Numbered from the stretch's first letter, positions 45,628 through 57,548 are shown. The stretch: DNA of 64,000 nt from Pseudomonas sp. Q2-TVG4-2 (GCF_013620795.1 NZ_LGLW01000001.1:969904-1033903); one strand, 5' to 3'. Made by a program: numbers and translations. Notes: a model not told the origin generated them from the letters alone.

Positions 45628-48465
45628 TTGGACAAGATTCTGATTCGTGGGGCTCGGACCCACAACCTGAAAAACATCGACCTGACTTTGCCGCGCGACA
45701 AGCTGATCGTGATTACTGGGCTCTCAGGCTCCGGCAAGTCCTCGCTGGCCTTCGATACGCTTTATGCCGAAGGGCAACGCCGTTACGTCGAATCCCTTTC
45801 GGCGTACGCCCGGCAATTCCTCTCGATGATGGAAAAGCCGGACGTCGACACCATCGAAGGGCTCTCCCCGGCCATTTCCATCGAGCAAAAATCGACCTCG
45901 CACAATCCCCGGTCGACGGTCGGCACCATCACCGAGATCTACGATTACCTGCGCTTGCTCTATGCACGCGTGGGCACGCCGCGCTGTCCCGACCACGATG
46001 CGCCGCTGGAGGCCCAGACGGTCAGTCAGATGGTCGATCAGGTCCTGGCATTGCCGGAGGGGCGCAAGCTGATGCTTCTCGCCCCAGTCATTCGTGAGCG
46101 CAAGGGCGAGCATCTGGCGGTATTCGACGAGCTGCGCGCCCAGGGCTTCGTGCGCGCACGGGTCAATGGCCGATTGTATGAGCTCGATGAACTGCCGAAG
46201 CTGGACAAGCAGAAGAAGCACTCCATCGACGTCGTTGTGGATCGCTTCAAGGTGCGCAGTGATCTGCAACAGCGGCTCGCTGAGTCCTTCGAGACTGCGC
46301 TGAAGCTCGCCGACGGCATCGCCCTGGTGGCCTCGATGGACGAGGATGACGATCACGAGGAAATGATTTTCTCTGCCCGCTTCGCCTGCCCCGTCTGCGG
46401 CCATTCAATCAGCGAGCTCGAGCCCAAGCTATTCTCTTTCAACAATCCGGCCGGGGCATGCCCGACCTGCGACGGTCTAGGTGTCAAACAGTTCTTCGAT
46501 GCCAAGCGCCTGGTCAATGGCGAACTGACCTTGGCCGAGGGCGCCATCCGCGGCTGGGATCGACGCAACGTCTATTATTTTCAGATGCTCGGCTCCCTCG
46601 CCTCACATTACGGCTTCAGTCTCGACGAGCCGTTCGATTCCTTGCCCGCCGAGCAGCAGAAGGTGGTGTTGCGCGGCAGCGGCAAGGAGAACGTCGACTT
46701 CCGCTACCTGAACGACCGCGGCGATATCGTCAAACGCTCGCACCCCTTCGAGGGCATCATCCCCAACCTCGAGCGCCGCTACCGGGAAACCGAGTCCAAT
46801 TCGGTGCGTGAAGAGCTGGCCAAATACCTCAGCACTCAGCCCTGCCCAGAATGCCGTGGCACCCGGCTGCGTCGTGAAGCCCGCCATGTCTGGGTCGGGG
46901 ATAAGACCCTGCCGGCGGTGACTGGACTGCCAATTGGCGATGCCACTGAGTATTTCGGCGCCCTCACGCTTAGCGGCCGCCGTGGCGAGATTGCCGATAA
47001 GATTCTCAAGGAGATCTGCGAGCGCTTGCAGTTCCTGGTCAACGTCGGCCTCGATTATCTGACTCTTGACCGCAGCGCTGACACCCTTTCAGGCGGTGAG
47101 GCTCAGCGCATCCGCCTGGCGAGCCAGATTGGCGCGGGCCTGGTCGGAGTAATGTACATCCTCGACGAACCCTCGATCGGCCTGCATCAGCGCGACAACG
47201 AACGCCTGCTCGGCACCCTGCGTCACCTGCGCGACATCGGTAATACGGTGATCGTCGTCGAACATGACGAAGACGCCATACGCCTCGCCGACTATGTAGT
47301 CGACATCGGCCCGGGTGCGGGGGTACATGGCGGACAGATCGTGGCGGAGGGCACGCCCGACGAGGTGATGAGCAATCCCGCCTCGTTGACTGGGGGCTAT
47401 CTTTCGGGCCGCGTGAAGATCCTCTATCCCGAACAGCGCACGCCACGCGACGCTGACAAGCTACTCAGACTCAAGGGCGCGCGAGGCAATAATCTGCGCA
47501 ACGTTGATCTGGAAATCCCGGTCGGGCTACTCACCTGCATCACCGGGGTATCCGGCTCGGGCAAGTCGACGCTGATCAACAACACGCTGTTTCCGATTAC
47601 CGCCACCGCCCTGAACGGTGCAACGACACTTGAAGTCGCACCGCACGATTCCTTCGACGGCCTGCAGCACCTGGACAAGGTGGTGGATATCGACCAGAGC
47701 CCGATCGGCCGCACGCCGCGCTCGAACCCGGCGACTTATACCGGCCTGTTTACGCCAATCCGCGAGCTGTTCGCCGGCGTCCCGGAGGCACGTTCGCGCG
47801 GTTACGGTCCTGGGCGCTTCTCGTTCAACGTTAAGGGCGGCCGCTGCGAAGCCTGTCAGGGCGACGGTGTAATCAAGGTGGAAATGCACTTCCTGCCGGA
47901 TATATACGTGCCGTGCGATGTGTGCAAGGGCAAGCGCTACAACCGTGAAACGCTCGAGGTGAAGTACAAGGGCAAAAGCATTACCGAGGTGCTCGGGATG
48001 ACCATTGAGGAGGCCCGTGAGTTCTTCGACCCAGTCCCGGCGGTGGCTCGCAAGCTACAGACACTGATGGATGTGGGGCTGTCCTATATCAAGCTCGGGC
48101 AGAGCGCGACCACGCTCTCAGGTGGCGAAGCTCAGCGGGTCAAGTTGTCCCGAGAGCTATCCAAACGGGACACCGGCAAAACCCTGTACATCCTCGACGA
48201 GCCCACCACGGGGCTCCACTTCGCTGATATCCAGCAGCTGTTGGATGTGTTGCATCGGCTGCGTGATCACGGCAACACCGTCGTGGTCATCGAACACAAC
48301 CTGGATGTGATCAAAACCGCCGACTGGCTGGTTGACCTTGGTCCAGAAGGGGGCTCTAAAGGCGGACAGATCATCGCAACCGGCACTCCGGAGCAGGTCG
48401 CCGAGATGCCGCAATCTCATACCGGTCACTTCCTCAAGCCGCTGCTAGAGCGTGACAAGAACTGA
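45628..48465 (+). CDS. uvrA: Excinuclease ABC subunit A
   Basis: DNA-damage recognition subunit of nucleotide excision repair. 945 residues with two ABC ATPase halves (Walker [10 protein letters not shown] near the start and GVSGSGKST in the second half), signature motifs LSGGEAQR, and zinc-finger cysteines (FACPVCGH...ACPTCDG and RCEACQGDG...PCDVCKGKR). The start is TTG 45628 ([20 protein letters not shown]), which matches the family N terminus and has GAGG upstream; longer starts upstream are not supported. It ends before a terminator shared with katA. Confidence 0.98.
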   Translation: MDKILIRGARTHNLKNIDLTLPRDKLIVITGLSGSGKSSLAFDTLYAEGQRRYVESLSAYARQFLSMMEKPDVDTIEGLSPAISIEQKSTSHNPRSTVGTITEIYDYLRLLYARVGTPRCPDHDAPLEAQTVSQMVDQVLALPEGRKLMLLAPVIRERKGEHLAVFDELRAQGFVRARVNGRLYELDELPKLDKQKKHSIDVVVDRFKVRSDLQQRLAESFETALKLADGIALVASMDEDDDHEEMIFSARFACPVCGHSISELEPKLFSFNNPAGACPTCDGLGVKQFFDAKRLVNGELTLAEGAIRGWDRRNVYYFQMLGSLASHYGFSLDEPFDSLPAEQQKVVLRGSGKENVDFRYLNDRGDIVKRSHPFEGIIPNLERRYRETESNSVREELAKYLSTQPCPECRGTRLRREARHVWVGDKTLPAVTGLPIGDATEYFGALTLSGRRGEIADKILKEICERLQFLVNVGLDYLTLDRSADTLSGGEAQRIRLASQIGAGLVGVMYILDEPSIGLHQRDNERLLGTLRHLRDIGNTVIVVEHDEDAIRLADYVVDIGPGAGVHGGQIVAEGTPDEVMSNPASLTGGYLSGRVKILYPEQRTPRDADKLLRLKGARGNNLRNVDLEIPVGLLTCITGVSGSGKSTLINNTLFPITATALNGATTLEVAPHDSFDGLQHLDKVVDIDQSPIGRTPRSNPATYTGLFTPIRELFAGVPEARSRGYGPGRFSFNVKGGRCEACQGDGVIKVEMHFLPDIYVPCDVCKGKRYNRETLEVKYKGKSITEVLGMTIEEAREFFDPVPAVARKLQTLMDVGLSYIKLGQSATTLSGGEAQRVKLSRELSKRDTGKTLYILDEPTTGLHFADIQQLLDVLHRLRDHGNTVVVIEHNLDVIKTADWLVDLGPEGGSKGGQIIATGTPEQVAEMPQSHTGHFLKPLLERDKN

Positions 48466-48480
48466 ACTGTAGGTACGAAG

Positions 48481-48506
48481 AAGCCGGGCACAACGCCCGG
48501 CTTTCC
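48481..48506. terminator. Intrinsic terminator between convergent uvrA and katA
   Basis: AAGCCGGGC (48481-48489) pairs with GCCCGGCTT (48495-48503) around ACAAC, then TTCCC. The stem is strong and the T-run weak on both strands, so it probably serves both genes. Confidence 0.8.
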
Positions 48507-48517
48507 CTATCCAGCTA

Positions 48518-49975
48518 TCAGCCTATTTCGCTGGGATCGATTCCCAGCCCCTTGGCGATGCTTGCGCCATACATCGGATCCGCCTTGAAGAAATAGCTGA
48601 GCTGGCGTCGCTGCACATCACGGGTTACCGGCTTCATGGCGCCGACGATGTTCTCGATCAGCAGCGCCTGTTGCTCAGCGCTCATCAGCCGGAACAGCAC
48701 GCCCGCATGGCTGAAATAATCGCCATCGCTGCGGTGATCGTAACGGTCCGCGGCACCAGTCAATTTCAACTCCGGCTCGGCGTATTCCGGCGCCTGCTTG
48801 GGCGCCCCGGTGTAACTGTTCGGCTCGTAGTTGGGGGCCGAACCGCCGTTTCCATCGAAACGCATCGCACCATCACGTTGATAATTCTGATATGGGCAAC
48901 GCGGTGCATTCACCGGCAGTTGCTGATGATTAGTGCCAATCCGATAGCGATGCGCGTCAGCGTAGGCGAACACCCGCCCCTGCAGCATGCGATCCGGCGA
49001 AAGCCCAATGCCCGGTATCACGTTGCTCGGTGCGAATGCGACCTGCTCAACTTCGCCAAAGTAATTCTGCGGGTTGCGGTTGAGCTCCAGCACACCGACC
49101 TCTATCAGCGGAAACTCCTTCTGCGACCAGGTTTTGGTGACGTCAAACGGGTTCTCTGCACGGCCGGAGGCCTGCTCGTCGTTCATCACTTGGACGCACA
49201 TGCGCCATTTCGGAAATTCGCCACGATCAATGGCGTTGAATAAATCCCGCTGTGCATAGTCAGGGTCGGTACCAGCGAGACGGGCCGCCTCGGCAGGCGG
49301 CAGGTTCTTGATGCCCTGCAGACTCTTGAAGTGGAACTTAACCCAGCTGCGTATGCCCTCGGCGTTAACTAGGCTGAAAGTATGGCTGCCAAAGCCATGC
49401 ATGAACCGGTAGCCGTCCGGGATCCCGCGATCCGAGAACAGCACGGTGATCTGATGCAGCGCTTCAGGCGAATGCGACCAGAAGTCCCACATCGCCTGCG
49501 GGCTTTTCAGATTGGTCCAGGGATCGCGTTTCTGGGTATGGATGAAATCTGGAAACTTGAGCGGATCGCGAAGAAAAAATACTGGCGTGTTGTTGCCGAC
49601 GATGTCCCAGTTCCCCTCCTCGGTGTAGAACTTGACCGCAAACCCCCGAGGGTCGCGCTCGGTATCAGCAGAGCCTCGCTCGCCACCTACTGTTGAGAAG
49701 CGAAGGAACAACGGCGTCTGTTTACCTACAGCCTCAAATAACTTCGCGCTTGTATAACCGGTCATATCGCGAGTGACCGTCAGCGTTCCATACGCGCCGG
49801 ATCCTTTGGCATGTACGCGCCTTTCGGGAATGACTTCGCGATTGAAATGCGCGAGCTTTTCAACCAGATGGAAGTCGTCCAGCAGAAGCGGCCCTCGAGG
49901 CCCAGCGGAACGGGAGTTTTGATTGTCGGCAACCGGAGCACCGGATGCGGTAGTAAGGACTGGTTTGCCGCTCAT
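48518..49975 (-). CDS. katA: Monofunctional haem catalase
   Basis: Decomposes hydrogen peroxide. 485 residues, the small-subunit clade. The distal His region is [13 protein letters not shown] and the proximal haem Tyr region is [18 protein letters not shown]; the NADPH-site segment follows. ATG 49975 has GGAGAG upstream. In P. aeruginosa the order is uvrA-bfrA-katA-rplQ; here bacterioferritin (bfrA) is absent from between uvrA and katA. No signal peptide is visible. Confidence 0.97.
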   Translation of the reverse strand: MSGKPVLTTASGAPVADNQNSRSAGPRGPLLLDDFHLVEKLAHFNREVIPERRVHAKGSGAYGTLTVTRDMTGYTSAKLFEAVGKQTPLFLRFSTVGGERGSADTERDPRGFAVKFYTEEGNWDIVGNNTPVFFLRDPLKFPDFIHTQKRDPWTNLKSPQAMWDFWSHSPEALHQITVLFSDRGIPDGYRFMHGFGSHTFSLVNAEGIRSWVKFHFKSLQGIKNLPPAEAARLAGTDPDYAQRDLFNAIDRGEFPKWRMCVQVMNDEQASGRAENPFDVTKTWSQKEFPLIEVGVLELNRNPQNYFGEVEQVAFAPSNVIPGIGLSPDRMLQGRVFAYADAHRYRIGTNHQQLPVNAPRCPYQNYQRDGAMRFDGNGGSAPNYEPNSYTGAPKQAPEYAEPELKLTGAADRYDHRSDGDYFSHAGVLFRLMSAEQQALLIENIVGAMKPVTRDVQRRQLSYFFKADPMYGASIAKGLGIDPSEIG

Positions 49976-50091
49976 GCTTTCTCTCCTTCGAACTGCCAAG
50001 TGGTTGGCTTGGTGGCAATTCTAGCGAGGCAGCTGGAATGATCTAATTTATTAAGTGAAGCGGCCCGATAGACTTAGCCTAAATTCGGAGC

Positions 50092-50119
50092 CAAAAAAAA
50101 CCGGGCAATTGCCCGGTTT
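50092..50119 (-). terminator. Terminator after rplQ (end of the alpha operon)
   Basis: AAACCGGGCAATTGCCCGGTTT (split here as AAACCGGGCA/ATTGCCCGGTTT, 50098-50119) forms a perfect stem; on the minus strand it is followed by a run of eight T residues. Very strong intrinsic terminator. Confidence 0.95.
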
Positions 50120-50143
50120 CTTATGCAAGCAACGAACGAACGC

Positions 50144-50530
50144 TTACTCGCCAGCTTCCACTTCACCAGTAACCGGACGGTCAACCAGCTCAACGTAAGC
50201 CATCGGTGCGTTGTCCCCAGCGCGGAAACCGCACTTGAGAATACGCAGGTAACCGCCCTGACGGGTGGCGTAACGCGGGCCTAGATCATTGAACAGCTTG
50301 CCGACGATAGCCTTCGAGCGAGTACGGTCAAAAGCCAGACGACGGTTGGCGACGCTGTCTTCCTTGGCCAGGGTAATTAGCGGCTCGGCGACGCGACGCA
50401 ATTCCTTGGCCTTGGGCAGGGTTGTTTTGATCAGTTCGTGCTCGAACAGCGACACCGCCATGTTCTGAAACATGGCCTTGCGGTGAGCGCTTGTGCGGCT
50501 GAGGTGACGGCCACTTTTACGATGACGCAT
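50144..50530 (-). CDS. rplQ: 50S ribosomal protein L17
   Basis: 128-residue large-subunit protein L17 that sits near the peptide exit tunnel. The N terminus [20 protein letters not shown] is that of bacterial L17, followed by the folded core ([20 protein letters not shown]). It is the last gene of the alpha operon (rpsM-rpsK-rpsD-rpoA-rplQ), 45 bases after rpoA, and is followed by a very strong terminator before katA. Confidence 0.99.
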   Translation of the reverse strand: MRHRKSGRHLSRTSAHRKAMFQNMAVSLFEHELIKTTLPKAKELRRVAEPLITLAKEDSVANRRLAFDRTRSKAIVGKLFNDLGPRYATRQGGYLRILKCGFRAGDNAPMAYVELVDRPVTGEVEAGE

Positions 50531-50575
50531 GATTGAAATTCCTTACCAAACGATCAGTTCGGTGACTATGGGCGA

Positions 50576-51577
50576 TCAGGCCGTAGCCTTATCGTCCTTC
50601 TTGAGACTAGCCGGCGGCCAATTGTCGAGGCGCATGCCGAGGGACAGACCACGAGAAGCCAGAACGTCTTTGATTTCGGTCAAAGACTTCTTGCCCAGGT
50701 TCGGCGTTTTCAACAACTCGACTTCGGTGCGCTGGATCAGATCACCGATGTAGTAGATGTTCTCTGCCTTGAGGCAGTTGGCCGAACGTACGGTCAGTTC
50801 CAAGTCATCAACTGGACGCAACAGGATCGGATCGATCTCGTCTTCCTGCTCGACCACGACCGGCTCGCTGTCACCCTTGAGGTCGACGAACGCGGCCAAC
50901 TGCTGCTGCAGGATGGTCGCGGCACGACGGATCGCCTCTTCGGGATCCAGGGTTCCGTTGGTTTCCAGATCGATAACCAGCTTGTCCAAGTTGGTACGCT
51001 GCTCAACACGAGCGTTTTCGACAACATAAGCGACGCGACGGACCGGGCTGAATGTCGAATCGAGCTGAAGACGGCCAATGCTGCGGCTTTCGTCTTCATC
51101 GCTCTGACGCGCATCAGCCGGCTCGTAGCCACGGCCGCGAGCGACCTTTAGCTTCATGTTGATCGAGCCATTAGCCGCCAGGTTGGCGATCAGGTGATCG
51201 CCATTGACGATTTCGACATCGTGATCCAGCTGGATATCGGCAGCGGTAACAGCGCCCGCGCCCTTCTTCACCAGGCTCAAGGTCACTTCATCACGGCCGT
51301 GCAGCTTGATGGCGATACCTTTGAGGTTCAGCAGGATTTCGATGACATCTTCCTGCACGCCCTCAATCGCGCTGTACTCGTGGAGCACACCGTCGATCTC
51401 AGCCTCGACCACAGCGCAGCCGGGCATGGAGGACAACAGGATACGACGCAGCGCGTTGCCCAGGGTATGGCCGAAACCACGCTCGAGAGGCTCGAGGGTG
51501 ATTTTGGCACGGGTCGGACTGACCACCTGCACATCGATATGGCGGGGGGTCAGGAACTCATTTACCGAAATCTGCAT
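50576..51577 (-). CDS. rpoA: RNA polymerase alpha subunit
   Basis: 333 residues. The N-terminal domain dimerises and scaffolds beta and beta' ([20 protein letters not shown]); a flexible linker follows; the C-terminal domain ([40 protein letters not shown]) contacts UP elements and activators. The Pseudomonas-type N terminus [20 protein letters not shown] is present. It lies between rpsD and rplQ in the alpha operon. Confidence 0.99.
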   Translation of the reverse strand: MQISVNEFLTPRHIDVQVVSPTRAKITLEPLERGFGHTLGNALRRILLSSMPGCAVVEAEIDGVLHEYSAIEGVQEDVIEILLNLKGIAIKLHGRDEVTLSLVKKGAGAVTAADIQLDHDVEIVNGDHLIANLAANGSINMKLKVARGRGYEPADARQSDEDESRSIGRLQLDSTFSPVRRVAYVVENARVEQRTNLDKLVIDLETNGTLDPEEAIRRAATILQQQLAAFVDLKGDSEPVVVEQEDEIDPILLRPVDDLELTVRSANCLKAENIYYIGDLIQRTEVELLKTPNLGKKSLTEIKDVLASRGLSLGMRLDNWPPASLKKDDKATA

Positions 51578-51599
51578 GGATACACCTATTTTCTAGCCC

Positions 51600-52220
51600 T
51601 TACTTGGAGTAGAGCTCGACAATCAGGTTTTCGTTGATGTCGGCAGACAGATCACTGCGAGCCGGAACACTCTTGAAAACACCGGATTTCTTGTCGGTAT
51701 CTACTTCGACCCACTCAACGCGACCGCGCTGTGCGCACAGTTCCAGGGCTTGGGCGATGCGCAGCTGGTTACGGCACTTCTCACGGACGGCAACCACGTC
51801 ACCCGCCTTCACTTGGAAGGACGGGACGTTCACGGTCTTGCCGTTGACGCTGATTGCCTTGTGGGAAACCAGCTGACGCGACTCGGCACGAGTAGAGCCG
51901 AAGCCCATGCGGTAAACCACGTTATCCAGACGGCATTCCAGCAGTTGGAGCAGGTTTTCACCGGTAGCGCCCTTACGGCTGGCCGCTTCCTTGTAGTAAC
52001 CGCTGAACTGACGTTCGAGTACGCCATAGATACGGCGAACCTTCTGCTTTTCACGCAGCTGAGTGCCGTAGTCAGACAGACGACCACGACGCTGACCATG
52101 AACACCCGGTGGGGTTTCGATATTGCACTTCGATTCGAGCGCGCGTACACCACTCTTCAGAAAGAGATCGGTGCCTTCACGACGAGACAGTTTGCACTTG
52201 GGACCAATATAACGAGCCAT
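51600..52220 (-). CDS. rpsD: 30S ribosomal protein S4
   Basis: 206 residues. Binds 16S rRNA early in 30S assembly and, in E. coli, represses the alpha operon at the rpsM leader. The N terminus [20 protein letters not shown] and the S4 RNA-binding domain ([20 protein letters not shown]) are clear. Only isolated cysteines are seen at the N terminus, so this is the form without a full zinc ribbon. Gene order rpsK-rpsD-rpoA. Confidence 0.99.
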   Translation of the reverse strand: MARYIGPKCKLSRREGTDLFLKSGVRALESKCNIETPPGVHGQRRGRLSDYGTQLREKQKVRRIYGVLERQFSGYYKEAASRKGATGENLLQLLECRLDNVVYRMGFGSTRAESRQLVSHKAISVNGKTVNVPSFQVKAGDVVAVREKCRNQLRIAQALELCAQRGRVEWVEVDTDKKSGVFKSVPARSDLSADINENLIVELYSK

Positions 52221-52237
52221 TTCTCACTGTCTCCTGA

Positions 52238-52627
52238 TTACACGCGGCGCTTCTTCGGCGGACGGCACCCGTTGTGCGGGATTGGCGTCACGTCGGTGAT
52301 GCTGGCGATTTTATAACCACAGCCGTTCAACGCACGAACGGCAGATTCACGGCCCGGACCAGGACCTTTGACGTTGACGTCGAGGTTCTTGAGGCCATAT
52401 TCCAGTGCCGCCTGACCAGCACGTTCGGCAGCCACCTGGGCAGCGAACGGTGTGCTCTTACGAGAGCCGCGGAAACCGGAACCACCGGACGTAGCCCAGG
52501 ACAATGCATTGCCTTGGCGATCGGTGATAGTGATGATGGTATTGTTGAAAGACGCGTGGATGTGGGCGATGCCATCAACCACCGTCTTTTTGATTTTCTT
52601 ACGAGGACGAGCAGCAGGTTTTGCCAT
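52238..52627 (-). CDS. rpsK: 30S ribosomal protein S11
   Basis: 129 residues. Platform protein of the small subunit near the mRNA exit. The basic N terminus ([20 protein letters not shown]) leads into the S11 core ([20 protein letters not shown]) and the conserved end ([16 protein letters not shown]). It lies 30 bases after rpsM and 17 before rpsD in the alpha operon. Confidence 0.99.
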   Translation of the reverse strand: MAKPAARPRKKIKKTVVDGIAHIHASFNNTIITITDRQGNALSWATSGGSGFRGSRKSTPFAAQVAAERAGQAALEYGLKNLDVNVKGPGPGRESAVRALNGCGYKIASITDVTPIPHNGCRPPKKRRV

Positions 52628-52657
52628 GATTAGATTCCTGTCGATGCGCTAACGCGA

Positions 52658-53014
52658 TTACTTGCGGATCGGCTTACGCGGACCCTTGCGGGTGCGAGCG
52701 TTGGTCTTGGTGCGCTGACCGCGTACCGGCAGACCACGACGATGACGCAGGCCGCGGTAGCAACCCAGGTCCATCAAGCGCTTGATCTTCATGTTGACTT
52801 CGCGACGCAGGTCACCTTCAACGATGAACTTGCCCACTTCGCCACGAAGCAGTTCGACCTGCTCGTCGGAAAGATCCTTGATTTTTGCTGCCGGGTTTAC
52901 ACCGGTAGCTGCACAGATAGTCTGCGCGCGAGTGCGACCAACACCATAGATGTAGGTCAGCGAGATAACAGTGTGCTTGTTATCCGGAATGTTTACGCCT
53001 GCAATACGGGCCAT
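52658..53014 (-). CDS. rpsM: 30S ribosomal protein S13
   Basis: 118 residues. Head protein that contacts tRNA and forms inter-subunit bridges. Start [20 protein letters not shown] and the end [20 protein letters not shown] are canonical. First gene of the alpha operon; a promoter with a 17-bp spacer (53074-53102) and a hairpin-bearing leader of about 50 bases lie before it, so it can be transcribed apart from the spc operon. Confidence 0.99.
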   Translation of the reverse strand: MARIAGVNIPDNKHTVISLTYIYGVGRTRAQTICAATGVNPAAKIKDLSDEQVELLRGEVGKFIVEGDLRREVNMKIKRLMDLGCYRGLRHRRGLPVRGQRTKTNARTRKGPRKPIRK

Positions 53015-53073
53015 TCAGTGAAACTCCAATTGACAGCTACCCAACGCCCCGGAAGCCAAGAAAAGGGCGCGAG

Positions 53074-53102
53074 ATACTAACGCTGTAATAACAAATAATC
53101 AA
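53074..53102 (-). promoter_or_regulatory. Promoter of the alpha operon (rpsM)
   Basis: On the minus strand -35 TTGATT (53097-53102), a 17-bp spacer and -10 TAGTAT (53074-53079), about 60 bases before rpsM. The -35 begins directly after the hairpin that ends the spc transcript. The short leader can form a CGCCC/GGGCG hairpin before the rpsM ribosome site. Confidence 0.65.
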
Positions 53103-53126
53103 CCCGGCAGCGCACTAGCTGCCGGG
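53103..53126 (-). terminator. Hairpin between rpmJ and rpsM (spc operon end)
   Basis: CCCGGCAGC (53103-53111) pairs with GCTGCCGGG (53118-53126). On the minus strand it is followed by TTGATTATTTGTTATT, a T-rich but interrupted tract, so termination is probably partial. Confidence 0.65.
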
Positions 53127-53145
53127 CTCGAGCCTTAGCTCACAA

Positions 53146-54620
<1,475 letters not shown>

Positions 54621-55055
54621 TTATTCCTCGAACTTGCCGCCAGCTGCTTCGATAGCCGCGCGCGCACCCTTGGTGGCGGCGATGCCCTTCAGAGTTACCG
54701 CACGACCAACCTCGCCCGACAGCATGACTTTCACACGCTGCACGTTCTGGTTGATGATATCGGCATCCTTGAGGCTCTGCAGAGTTACAACATCGCCCTG
54801 CACCTTAGCCAGCTCGGAGGTGCGAACTTCTGCACGATCCATAGCCTTCAGGGAGACGAAGCCGAACTTAGGCAGACGGCGATGCAAAGGCTGTTGGCCG
54901 CCTTCAAACCCGGGAGCGATCTTGCCGCCGGAGCGGGAAGTCTGACCCTTGTGACCACGGCCACCGGTCTTGCCGAGACCGCTGCCGATACCACGACCCG
55001 GACGCAGCTTTTCGCGACGGGCGCCTGGCGCAGAACGCAGATCGTTCAGTTGCAT
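54621..55055 (-). CDS. rplO: 50S ribosomal protein L15
   Basis: 144 residues. Binds 23S rRNA late in assembly. Start [20 protein letters not shown] and the glycine-rich arm ([20 protein letters not shown]) are typical. It lies between rpmD and secY, with its stop adjoining the secY start. Confidence 0.99.
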   Translation of the reverse strand: MQLNDLRSAPGARREKLRPGRGIGSGLGKTGGRGHKGQTSRSGGKIAPGFEGGQQPLHRRLPKFGFVSLKAMDRAEVRTSELAKVQGDVVTLQSLKDADIINQNVQRVKVMLSGEVGRAVTLKGIAATKGARAAIEAAGGKFEE

Positions 55056-55058
55056 GGC

Positions 55059-55238
55059 TTAGCCCTCCACACGGAGCATGTAGTAAGCCTTGTTGATCAT
55101 GCCGCGATTTTCAGGAGTATCCTGAACTTCAACGGTGTGACCAATGCGACGCAGACCGAGGCCTTTGACGCAAAGCTTGTGATTGGGGATACGACCGCTG
55201 ACGCTTTTGATCAGCGTGACCTTGACGGTGTTAGCCAT
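55059..55238 (-). CDS. rpmD: 50S ribosomal protein L30
   Basis: 59 residues, read directly from the minus strand: [20 protein letters not shown] at the start and [17 protein letters not shown] at the end, with the L30 pattern [13 protein letters not shown] between. ATG 55238 follows the rpsE stop after two bases, and the gene ends three bases before rplO. Confidence 0.98.
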   Translation of the reverse strand: MANTVKVTLIKSVSGRIPNHKLCVKGLGLRRIGHTVEVQDTPENRGMINKAYYMLRVEG

Positions 55239-55240
55239 GA

Positions 55241-55741
55241 TCAGGAAATCTCCTCAACGCTCTTGCCGCGCTTTGCAGCGATCGACTCAGGCGACTGCAT
55301 GGCTTTCAAACCCTTGAAGGTGGCATGCACCACGTTCACCGGATTGGTTGAGCCATAGCACTTAGCCAGGACGTTCTGCACGCCAGCAACTTCCAGAATG
55401 GCACGCATCGCGCCGCCGGCAATAACACCGGTACCCTCGGAAGCAGGCTGCATGTACACCTTAGAGGCGCCATGAGCGGCCTTGGTAGCGTATTGCAGCG
55501 TGGTGCCGTTCAGATCAACCTGGATCATGTTGCGGCGAGCCGCTTCCATGGCCTTCTGAATGGCAGCCGGCACTTCGCGGGACTTGCCACGACCGAACCC
55601 TACACGACCCTTACCGTCACCCACTACGGTCAACGCAGTGAAAGTGAAGATACGGCCACCCTTTACTGTTTTGGCGACGCGGTTAACTTGAACCAGCTTC
55701 TCAATGTAGCCTTCGTCGCGCTTTTGCTCGTTATATGCCAT
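55241..55741 (-). CDS. rpsE: 30S ribosomal protein S5
   Basis: 166 residues. S5 helps translational accuracy and is the target region for spectinomycin resistance. The double-stranded-RNA-binding-like N-terminal half includes [20 protein letters not shown] and the C-terminal half [20 protein letters not shown]. It lies between rplR and rpmD. Confidence 0.99.
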   Translation of the reverse strand: MAYNEQKRDEGYIEKLVQVNRVAKTVKGGRIFTFTALTVVGDGKGRVGFGRGKSREVPAAIQKAMEAARRNMIQVDLNGTTLQYATKAAHGASKVYMQPASEGTGVIAGGAMRAILEVAGVQNVLAKCYGSTNPVNVVHATFKGLKAMQSPESIAAKRGKSVEEIS

Positions 55742-55744
55742 AAC

Positions 55745-56095
55745 TTAGAACTCCAGCCCGCCTTCACGAGCAGCATCAGCCAGTGCCTTAACACGACCGT
55801 GGTACTTGAAGCCAGAACGGTCGAACGCCACCTGGGTGACACCTGCGGCCTTAGCACGCTCAGCGACCAGCTGACCAACTTTCTTGGCAGCGTCGACGTT
55901 GCCGGTGGCCCCGCCGCGCAGTTCTTTGTCGAGAGTCGAGGCACTGGCCAGGACCTTGCCGCCGTCGGCCGAAAGGACCTGGGCGTAGATGTGCTGGGAA
56001 GAGCGGTACACACAAAGGCGTACGGCTTCCAGCTCGCGCATCTTCAGGCGTGCCTTGCGAGCGCGACGCAGACGAGTAACTTTCTTTACGCTCAT
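55745..56095 (-). CDS. rplR: 50S ribosomal protein L18
   Basis: 116 residues. Binds 5S rRNA with L5 and L25. Start [20 protein letters not shown] is basic as usual and the core ([20 protein letters not shown]) matches L18. It precedes rpsE by three bases. Confidence 0.99.
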   Translation of the reverse strand: MSVKKVTRLRRARKARLKMRELEAVRLCVYRSSQHIYAQVLSADGGKVLASASTLDKELRGGATGNVDAAKKVGQLVAERAKAAGVTQVAFDRSGFKYHGRVKALADAAREGGLEF

Positions 56096-56105
56096 TTGCT
56101 ATGCC

Positions 56106-56639
56106 CTACTTCTTCTTAGCTTCTTTACGACGGACCACTTCATCCGAGTAACGTACGCCTTTACCTTTGTAAGGCTCAGGGCGACGGAAGTCACGGATTT
56201 CAGCGGCCACCTGACCGACCAGTTGCTTATCGACACCCTTGATCAGAATATCGGTCTGGCTGGGGGTCTCAGCGGTAATGCCTTGCGGCAGTTCATATTC
56301 CACCGGGTGCGAGAAGCCGAGAGCCAGGGACAGCACTTGACCTTTGGCTTGCGCCTTGTAACCAACACCAACCAGCTGAAGCTTGCGCTCGAAGCCCTGG
56401 CTGACGCCGATCACCATGTTGTTAACCAGCGCACGGGTGGTACCGGCCATGGCACGATTCTGCTGATCGCCATTACGCGCAGCAAAACGGAGCTCACCGG
56501 CCTCGTGGATCACTTCCACAGACGAGTGCACGTTCAGTTCGAGAGCGCCCTTGGCACCCTTCACCGAAAGCTGCTGGCCGGCCATGTTGAATTCAACACC
56601 AGCGGGCAGCTTGACGGGGTTCTTAGCAACGCGAGACAT
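56106..56639 (-). CDS. rplF: 50S ribosomal protein L6
   Basis: 177 residues. L6 binds the base of the L7/L12 stalk. Start [20 protein letters not shown] and the second-domain pattern [20 protein letters not shown] are typical. Gene order rpsH-rplF-rplR. Confidence 0.99.
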   Translation of the reverse strand: MSRVAKNPVKLPAGVEFNMAGQQLSVKGAKGALELNVHSSVEVIHEAGELRFAARNGDQQNRAMAGTTRALVNNMVIGVSQGFERKLQLVGVGYKAQAKGQVLSLALGFSHPVEYELPQGITAETPSQTDILIKGVDKQLVGQVAAEIRDFRRPEPYKGKGVRYSDEVVRRKEAKKK

Positions 56640-56651
56640 GCTTATCCCCCC

Positions 56652-57044
56652 TTAGAACACTGTGCAAAGCACTTCGCCGCCAACGCCAGCAGCGCGAGCA
56701 GCCCGATCAGTCATCACACCTTTATTGGTGGACACGATCGAAACACCCAGACCGCCGCGTACTTTCGGCAACTGATCAACGGATTTGTACTGGCGAAGGC
56801 CAGGACGGCTTACGCGCTTCAGCTCTTCGATAACCGGACGGCCCTCGAAGTACTTGAGCTCGATAGACAGCTGCGGCTTGGCGTCGCTGCTGACGTTGTA
56901 TCCTGCGATATAGCCTTCACCCTGAAGAACGTTGGCTACAGCCACCTTCAACGTGGAAGACGGCATGCTTACGACGGACTTTTCGGCCATCTGGGCATTA
57001 CGGATACGAGTTAGCATGTCCGCTAACGGGTCCTGCATACTCAT
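56652..57044 (-). CDS. rpsH: 30S ribosomal protein S8
   Basis: 130 residues. S8 binds the central domain of 16S rRNA and, in E. coli, represses the spc operon by binding its mRNA. Start [20 protein letters not shown] and the end ([20 protein letters not shown]) are canonical. AGGAG lies before ATG 57044. Unlike its neighbours, it is preceded by a 186-base gap with its own promoter candidate, three hairpins and a terminator (separate entries). Confidence 0.99.
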   Translation of the reverse strand: MSMQDPLADMLTRIRNAQMAEKSVVSMPSSTLKVAVANVLQGEGYIAGYNVSSDAKPQLSIELKYFEGRPVIEELKRVSRPGLRQYKSVDQLPKVRGGLGVSIVSTNKGVMTDRAARAAGVGGEVLCTVF

Positions 57045-57063
57045 GGGCGCTTGGCTCCTAATT

Positions 57064-57087
57064 CAAAAAAATAAGCCCGCTAGGGCT
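57064..57087 (-). terminator. Terminator-like hairpin in the rpsH leader
   Basis: AGCCC (57074-57078) and GGGCT (57083-57087) form a stem with a GCTA loop; on the minus strand it is followed by TTATTTTTTTG. It lies only 20 bases before the rpsH start, next to its ribosome site, so readthrough or anti-termination would be needed to express rpsH and all genes after it from this side. Confidence 0.7.
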
Positions 57088-57110
57088 CGTGTCGCCTGCT
57101 AGATGAGCGG

Positions 57111-57138
57111 ACGCCTGAAGGCGTGGCTCGGGCGAGCC
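57111..57138 (-). other. Two hairpins in the rpsN-rpsH gap
   Basis: ACGCCT-GA-AGGCGT (57111-57124) and GGCTCG-GG-CGAGCC (57125-57138) are two adjoining perfect inverted repeats. The first is in the leader RNA expected from the promoter at 57143-57171; the second is at the expected transcription start and may act as DNA or RNA. Confidence 0.6.
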
Positions 57139-57142
57139 GGAC

Positions 57143-57171
57143 ATTCTAGAGACAGTTCAGAAACGAATCAA
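57143..57171 (-). promoter_or_regulatory. Promoter inside the rpsN-rpsH gap
   Basis: On the minus strand -35 TTGATT (57166-57171), 17-bp spacer, -10 TAGAAT (57143-57148). The -35 lies within the downstream arm of the hairpin at 57164-57193. The architecture repeats that of the alpha-operon promoter. Confidence 0.6.
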
Positions 57172-57193
57172 GCCCCATAAGGGGCTTGATTCG
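57164..57193 (-). terminator. Long perfect hairpin after rpsN
   Basis: CGAATCAAGCCCC (57164-57176) pairs with GGGGCTTGATTCG (57181-57193) over 13 bp with an ATAA loop. No T-run follows, only TTTC, so it may be a weak terminator, an RNA-stabilising or processing hairpin, and it contains the -35 of the promoter. Confidence 0.6.
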
Positions 57194-57230
57194 ACAACAG
57201 CGGTTCCAGCAGAAACTGCCGGAGCGCTTA

Positions 57231-57536
57231 TTACCAGCTGGCCTTAACCAAGCCTGGTACATCACCACGCATCGCAGCCTGACGCAACATGTTACGCGCA
57301 AGACCGAACTTGCGATACACGCCATGCGGACGACCGGTCAGACGGCACCGGTTGCGCAAGCGCGAAGCACTGGCGTCACGCGGCTGCTTTTGCAACGCCA
57401 CCTGAGCTTCCCAACGCGCCTCTGGAGACGACTCAGGGTTAGCGATGACAGCCTTCAGCGCAGCACGCTTCTGGGCGTACTTGGCAACCGTCTGCTGACG
57501 CTTCAGCTCGCGGTTCTTCATGCTTTGCTTAGCCAT
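57231..57536 (-). CDS. rpsN: 30S ribosomal protein S14
   Basis: 101 residues, the long form without the zinc-ribbon cysteines (C-). Start [20 protein letters not shown] and the end ([20 protein letters not shown]) are typical. It is the last gene before the 186-base gap in the spc operon; rplE is 12 bases upstream. Confidence 0.99.
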   Translation of the reverse strand: MAKQSMKNRELKRQQTVAKYAQKRAALKAVIANPESSPEARWEAQVALQKQPRDASASRLRNRCRLTGRPHGVYRKFGLARNMLRQAAMRGDVPGLVKASW

Positions 57537-57548
57537 TTCCTACTCCAA

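Noticed and set aside
50000..50100. An OxyR site ahead of katA
   Set aside because: Only one weak ATAG half-site is visible; the pattern of four spaced half-sites is absent.
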